Shown piece by piece: positions 21,021-23,650 of a stretch of 23,650 nucleotides of DNA. The DNA is from WANQ01 sp964448055. Lineage in GTDB: Archaea; Thermoproteota; Thermoprotei_A; Sulfolobales; WANQ01. The position numbers and the translations under genes are program-made. Each line of letters starts with the position of its first letter. Positions within the stretch are counted from its first letter, which is position 1. Below the pieces are notes generated by a model that saw only the letters and a program-made list of their open reading frames with translations, did not search any database and was not told where the DNA came from. The DNA is taken from the NCBI GenBank assembly GCA_964448055.1, contig CAYUVB010000023.1:1-23650 (forward strand), given 5' to 3'.

Positions 21021-21671
21021 ATGAGTTCTCCAACTAAGTTGGTTTACCTAGGTTTAACGGCTTTTATGACAGGTATTACATGTATTTCAGCACAATTAAG
21101 GTTCTATATTGGGCCAATTCCATACACTATGCAGAATTTTGCTATAGTACTTAGTGGATTAGTGCTTCCGCCTTTCTATGCTTTGCTTAGTCAGTTGTTA
21201 TATCTGCTACTTATAGCCTTAGGATTGCCTATTGCAGCTAACTTTAGTGGTGGTCTAGGAGTACTGCTTGGTTATACTGCTGGCTACTTATGGGCATTTC
21301 CTATAGCAGCGATGCTAACATCTATTTTGAGTAGAATGTATCTGAGAGTTTTCAAGAAGAGCCTGAGGAATATCTCTGTAAAAGATGTAGTACTACTTAT
21401 TGGATTAACAAGTATAGCCGTTGCACCAGTATACCTTCTAGGATACATAGTATTTCTACACTATGCTATACCTGGATCAAAGCTTTACGCTTGGGCTAAT
21501 AGTGTTGTAGCAGATCTAGGATATGCTATAGGTGATCCGTTAACGATATTGTTTATTGCATCAGTACTGGTATTTGTACCTCAGGATTTATTAATGGATC
21601 ATCTATTGGCGATACTTGTTGCACGCGGTATAGCAAGGTTAATGGAGTCTAAAGGTATAGAGCTAAGTTGA
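21021..21671 (+). CDS. bioY: BioY, biotin ECF transporter substrate-binding subunit
   Basis: A 216-residue six-helix membrane protein that fits BioY throughout. GPIPYTMQNFAIVLSGLVLPP is the canonical loop-and-helix signature. ALGLPIAANFSGGLGVLLGYTAGYLWAFP follows with its glycine-rich biotin-binding face, and a terminal GDPLTILFIASVLVF...DLLMDHLLAIL closes the family core. BioY captures biotin in the membrane and uses the shared EcfA/EcfT module for uptake. ATG 21021 has AGGGAT six bases upstream. Its TGA overlaps the TTG of the ATPase gene by four bases, and ecfT follows, so all three subunits are encoded in one operon. Confidence 0.92.
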   Translation: MSSPTKLVYLGLTAFMTGITCISAQLRFYIGPIPYTMQNFAIVLSGLVLPPFYALLSQLLYLLLIALGLPIAANFSGGLGVLLGYTAGYLWAFPIAAMLTSILSRMYLRVFKKSLRNISVKDVVLLIGLTSIAVAPVYLLGYIVFLHYAIPGSKLYAWANSVVADLGYAIGDPLTILFIASVLVFVPQDLLMDHLLAILVARGIARLMESKGIELS

Positions 21672-22921
21672 AGATTGTAGATATTAGAAACTTAACAGTA
21701 GAAATAGGCAATTATAGTATACTAAAGGACTTTAACTTAACACTAGGGGAAGGCGAGATATTATTACTTGCTGGACCTATTGGTTCAGGTAAATCGACAT
21801 TACTTAAAGTCGTTGCAGGGATTATACCGGATCTCTATCCACGTTACCGTGTTAATGGGCTGGTAAAAATTTTTGGGTTGAAGCCTAGAGAAGCTGTCAA
21901 TAAGGGCTTGGTAGCTTATGTACCGCAAGATCCTTACTCATTCCTTCTTGGTATATGGGTTAAAGATGAGCTAGAGTACATAGTGAACGAGCCAAATATT
22001 CTTGATGGAAAGTTAAAGGAAGAGTTCATTGCTAAGGATAATGTTAGGATAGACCAGTTATCTGATGGTCAACTCTACAGCTTACTTCTCCTAGCTGCTG
22101 TAACTAGTGGTGCAAAACTCTTACTACTTGACGAACCTACTGGTCATCTTGACGATGATGGATTACTAGTTTTTATGCAGAAACTACGCTCACTTGTTGA
22201 TGAGAGGAATATTTCGGCCATAGTAGTTGATCATAGAATAGATGTTCTTAAAGGGTTTGTGGATAAGATAGTCTATTTGAGAGATTATCCTAGAAAAACC
22301 TTGAGTTATAAGCGTAGCAGTAGGACAGTTGAAAAAGACGTTGTAGTAGAGGCAAGGGATCTTAGCGTAGGATATGATGAACCTTTGCTTGTAGGTATAA
22401 ACCTTGTTATTAGGACTGGAGAACTAGTCTTAGTCTATGGCAGGAATGGTTCTGGTAAGACCGCGTTAGCTAAGACGATAGCTGGTATTCTCAAGCCTCT
22501 TAGAGGAAAAATAATGGTTAATGGCAAGGTGCTCTACATACCGCAAACCCCTATCTACTGGTTTGCACACGAGACTGTTCGCGATGAACTAGAATACTAT
22601 TCCAGAGTTTATGGGTTCAATGATATAGATGACTTAGTCGATATGATGAATTTAAGGAGGATACTGGATCGTAACCCCTATACATTAAGTGTTGGCGAGG
22701 CAAGACTTCTCGGATTAGCCTTAGCATTCATAGCTAAGCCCAGGTTACTCATACTAGATGAACCATTACTAGGTCTAGACGACTATTCGTCGCAAAACAT
22801 AGTTGAGGTTCTAGGGGAGCTAGGTTCACCTGGAATAATAGTCATGAGCCATAGTCCTAGGTTGAAAGATATTGCAGATAAATGCTACTTAGCTAAGAAT
22901 AAGACCCTAATTGAATGCTGA
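21668..22921 (+). CDS. ecfA: Fused two-domain ECF transporter ATPase (EcfA-EcfA')
   Basis: One 417-residue chain holds two ABC nucleotide-binding domains. Domain 1 has Walker A GPIGSGKST (36-44), signature LSDGQ (131-135), Walker B LLLLDEP with D155-E156, and VVDH. Domain 2 has Walker A GRNGSGKTA (258-266), signature LSVGE (340-344), Walker B LLILDEP with D364-E365, and MSHS. Both signatures differ from LSGGQ in the third position. The second has E for Q, as is common in EcfA paralogues. Most ECF systems have two separate or identical ATPases; here both halves of the dimer come from one gene. TTG 21668 overlaps the bioY stop (TTGA) and is translationally coupled to it. Confidence 0.9.
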   Translation: MKIVDIRNLTVEIGNYSILKDFNLTLGEGEILLLAGPIGSGKSTLLKVVAGIIPDLYPRYRVNGLVKIFGLKPREAVNKGLVAYVPQDPYSFLLGIWVKDELEYIVNEPNILDGKLKEEFIAKDNVRIDQLSDGQLYSLLLLAAVTSGAKLLLLDEPTGHLDDDGLLVFMQKLRSLVDERNISAIVVDHRIDVLKGFVDKIVYLRDYPRKTLSYKRSSRTVEKDVVVEARDLSVGYDEPLLVGINLVIRTGELVLVYGRNGSGKTALAKTIAGILKPLRGKIMVNGKVLYIPQTPIYWFAHETVRDELEYYSRVYGFNDIDDLVDMMNLRRILDRNPYTLSVGEARLLGLALAFIAKPRLLILDEPLLGLDDYSSQNIVEVLGELGSPGIIVMSHSPRLKDIADKCYLAKNKTLIEC

Positions 22922-22930
22922 CCATAGGAT

Positions 22931-23587
22931 ATGTGGCTAACTAGATTGATGGTGATAGAGAACTTGGCCTTAAGAATACTTAGCGGGTTGCTTGAGGTTT
23001 TTACACCTGGTTCAAGTAATTATAGAGTTCATCCCTTACTGGTACTTGGCTTTATCTCTATTGTCTCAGTTGTATTATTTCTCGTAGACTATACGGTATT
23101 ATTGATACTATTTGTGTGTCTGGCTACGATATTATCTATTATTCGTGACGTCATAGTTCTAGCAAAGTCGATTGTGTACTCAATAATCTTTGTCTCTCCC
23201 TACGTACTATCAGCAGTAGTTATTCAATGGCTTAGTGGTTTTTGGGATATGCATTTAATCCTTACTGGATGTCTTCGTATGCAATCTCTCATATTATTAT
23301 CTGTTATAGCGTTATCACTAATAGATCTAGTATGGCTTGTGAAGGTAGTTTCGAGCCTATCTCCTAGTCTTGGGGTACTTCTAGCGTTATCATTTAAGTT
23401 GATTTATACTATCTCGCTTAACGCTAAGCTTCTTCTAGAACTCTATGGTGTAAACTTAAGAAGAGTTAGTAGAGTTAGGAGAATACTCCTTGTGACCAGG
23501 GCTACAACACATTTATCATTTAACGCCACGTTGTCTTTCATGGAAGCTTTCTATACCCGTAAGCACTTAATCTTAGGAGGGAGGTAA
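22931..23587 (+). CDS. ecfT: ECF transporter transmembrane subunit EcfT
   Basis: A 218-residue protein with about five membrane helices between residues 38 and 165. A cytoplasmic coupling region follows, with arginine-rich NLRRVSRVRRILLVTR and a final MEAFYTRKH. The two segments correspond in position to the paired A-R-G/A-R-A helices by which EcfT docks on the ATPases, though neither motif is canonical. Homology to EcfT is supported by gene order more than by any one motif. ATG 22931 lies nine bases after the ecfA stop, with AGGAT upstream. EcfT links BioY to the two-domain ATPase for biotin uptake. Confidence 0.82.
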   Translation: MWLTRLMVIENLALRILSGLLEVFTPGSSNYRVHPLLVLGFISIVSVVLFLVDYTVLLILFVCLATILSIIRDVIVLAKSIVYSIIFVSPYVLSAVVIQWLSGFWDMHLILTGCLRMQSLILLSVIALSLIDLVWLVKVVSSLSPSLGVLLALSFKLIYTISLNAKLLLELYGVNLRRVSRVRRILLVTRATTHLSFNATLSFMEAFYTRKHLILGGR

Positions 23588-23596
23588 TAAAAGGAA

Positions 23597-23650
23597 TTGG
23601 ATACTGATACAAGGCTTAAAAAACTAATAGAGATATTATCAAGTACGAAC
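23597..23650 (+). CDS. N-terminus of another gene, cut by the window edge
   Basis: TTG 23597 starts an open frame (LDTDTRLKKLIEILSSTN as read, 18 codons) that runs off the window. GGAGG at 23577-23581 lies upstream. The helical LKKLIEIL beginning would fit a small winged-helix domain, for example a BirA-like protein, but the fragment is too short to say. Same strand as ecfT and ten bases after it, so probably in the biotin operon. Confidence 0.4.
   Translation, partial: MDTDTRLKKLIEILSSTN

Noticed and set aside
1..23650. CRISPR array, IS element or integrase gene
   Set aside because: I looked for regularly spaced direct repeats, transposase motifs and terminal inverted repeats and saw none; the only regular repeats are the short iterons at 983-1036 and the protein repeats in the giant gene.

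Overview
The window looks like a chromosomal piece from a hyperthermophilic crenarchaeon, most likely of the Desulfurococcales type. The grounds are AT-rich DNA, heavy use of ATA/AGG/AGA codons, GGTG/GAGG Shine-Dalgarno boxes, GTG and TTG starts, TATA boxes of the TTTATAAA type, and archaeal families (VapBC, COG1361-like surface protein, ECF transporter). The genus is not determinable from the sequence alone. Two runs of exactly 100 Ns (1610-1709 and 7091-7190) are scaffold gaps, so both genes that span them are incomplete and of uncertain true length.

Left part (1-4700): the end of a protein kinase; a VapBC toxin-antitoxin pair with three operator-like iterons; a TSUP (TauE/SafE) exporter with its DUF1634 partner; a HAD hydrolase broken by one extra G; a family III CoA-transferase; and a small membrane protein.

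Centre (4891-12002): a surface transport system on the minus strand. It has a LolD/MacB-type ATPase, a roughly 1480-residue signal-peptide-bearing protein built of about eleven Ig-like repeats and anchored by one C-terminal helix, and a MacB/FtsX permease. A PadR regulator is divergent from it. The same palindrome, core TATCTGCAGATA, abuts the TATA box of both the divergent promoter and the giant-protein promoter, so this looks like one PadR-controlled regulon.

12098-14671: a YbjQ (UPF0145) protein behind a perfect inverted repeat, then a tight three-gene operon of CPBP/Abi membrane protease, a second PadR regulator and an SdpI-like protein. This resembles bacterial bacteriocin-immunity modules (SdpRI plus Abi). 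The SdpI protein carries its two domains in the reverse of the order known in Bacillus SdpI. This is the most system-like unusual locus here.

14697-19913: a secreted alkaline phosphatase ending in a dockerin-like calcium-binding module, followed by a decayed stretch. The stretch holds an ORF with a good Shine-Dalgarno but no start codon, a GT-C-like membrane protein broken by several frameshifts, a further broken fragment, and a remnant of a Gfo/Idh/MocA oxidoreductase. A very GC-rich, strongly folded 93-base island at 17959-18051 is a candidate structured RNA. A small 55-residue gene with a helical-protein gene behind it is divergent from a thioredoxin-fold protein.

Right part (19914-23650): an isoaspartyl peptidase/asparaginase, then a biotin-type ECF transporter operon: bioY, a fused two-domain ATPase and EcfT, followed by the start of another gene. 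Two near-identical short palindromes flank the bioY TATA box.
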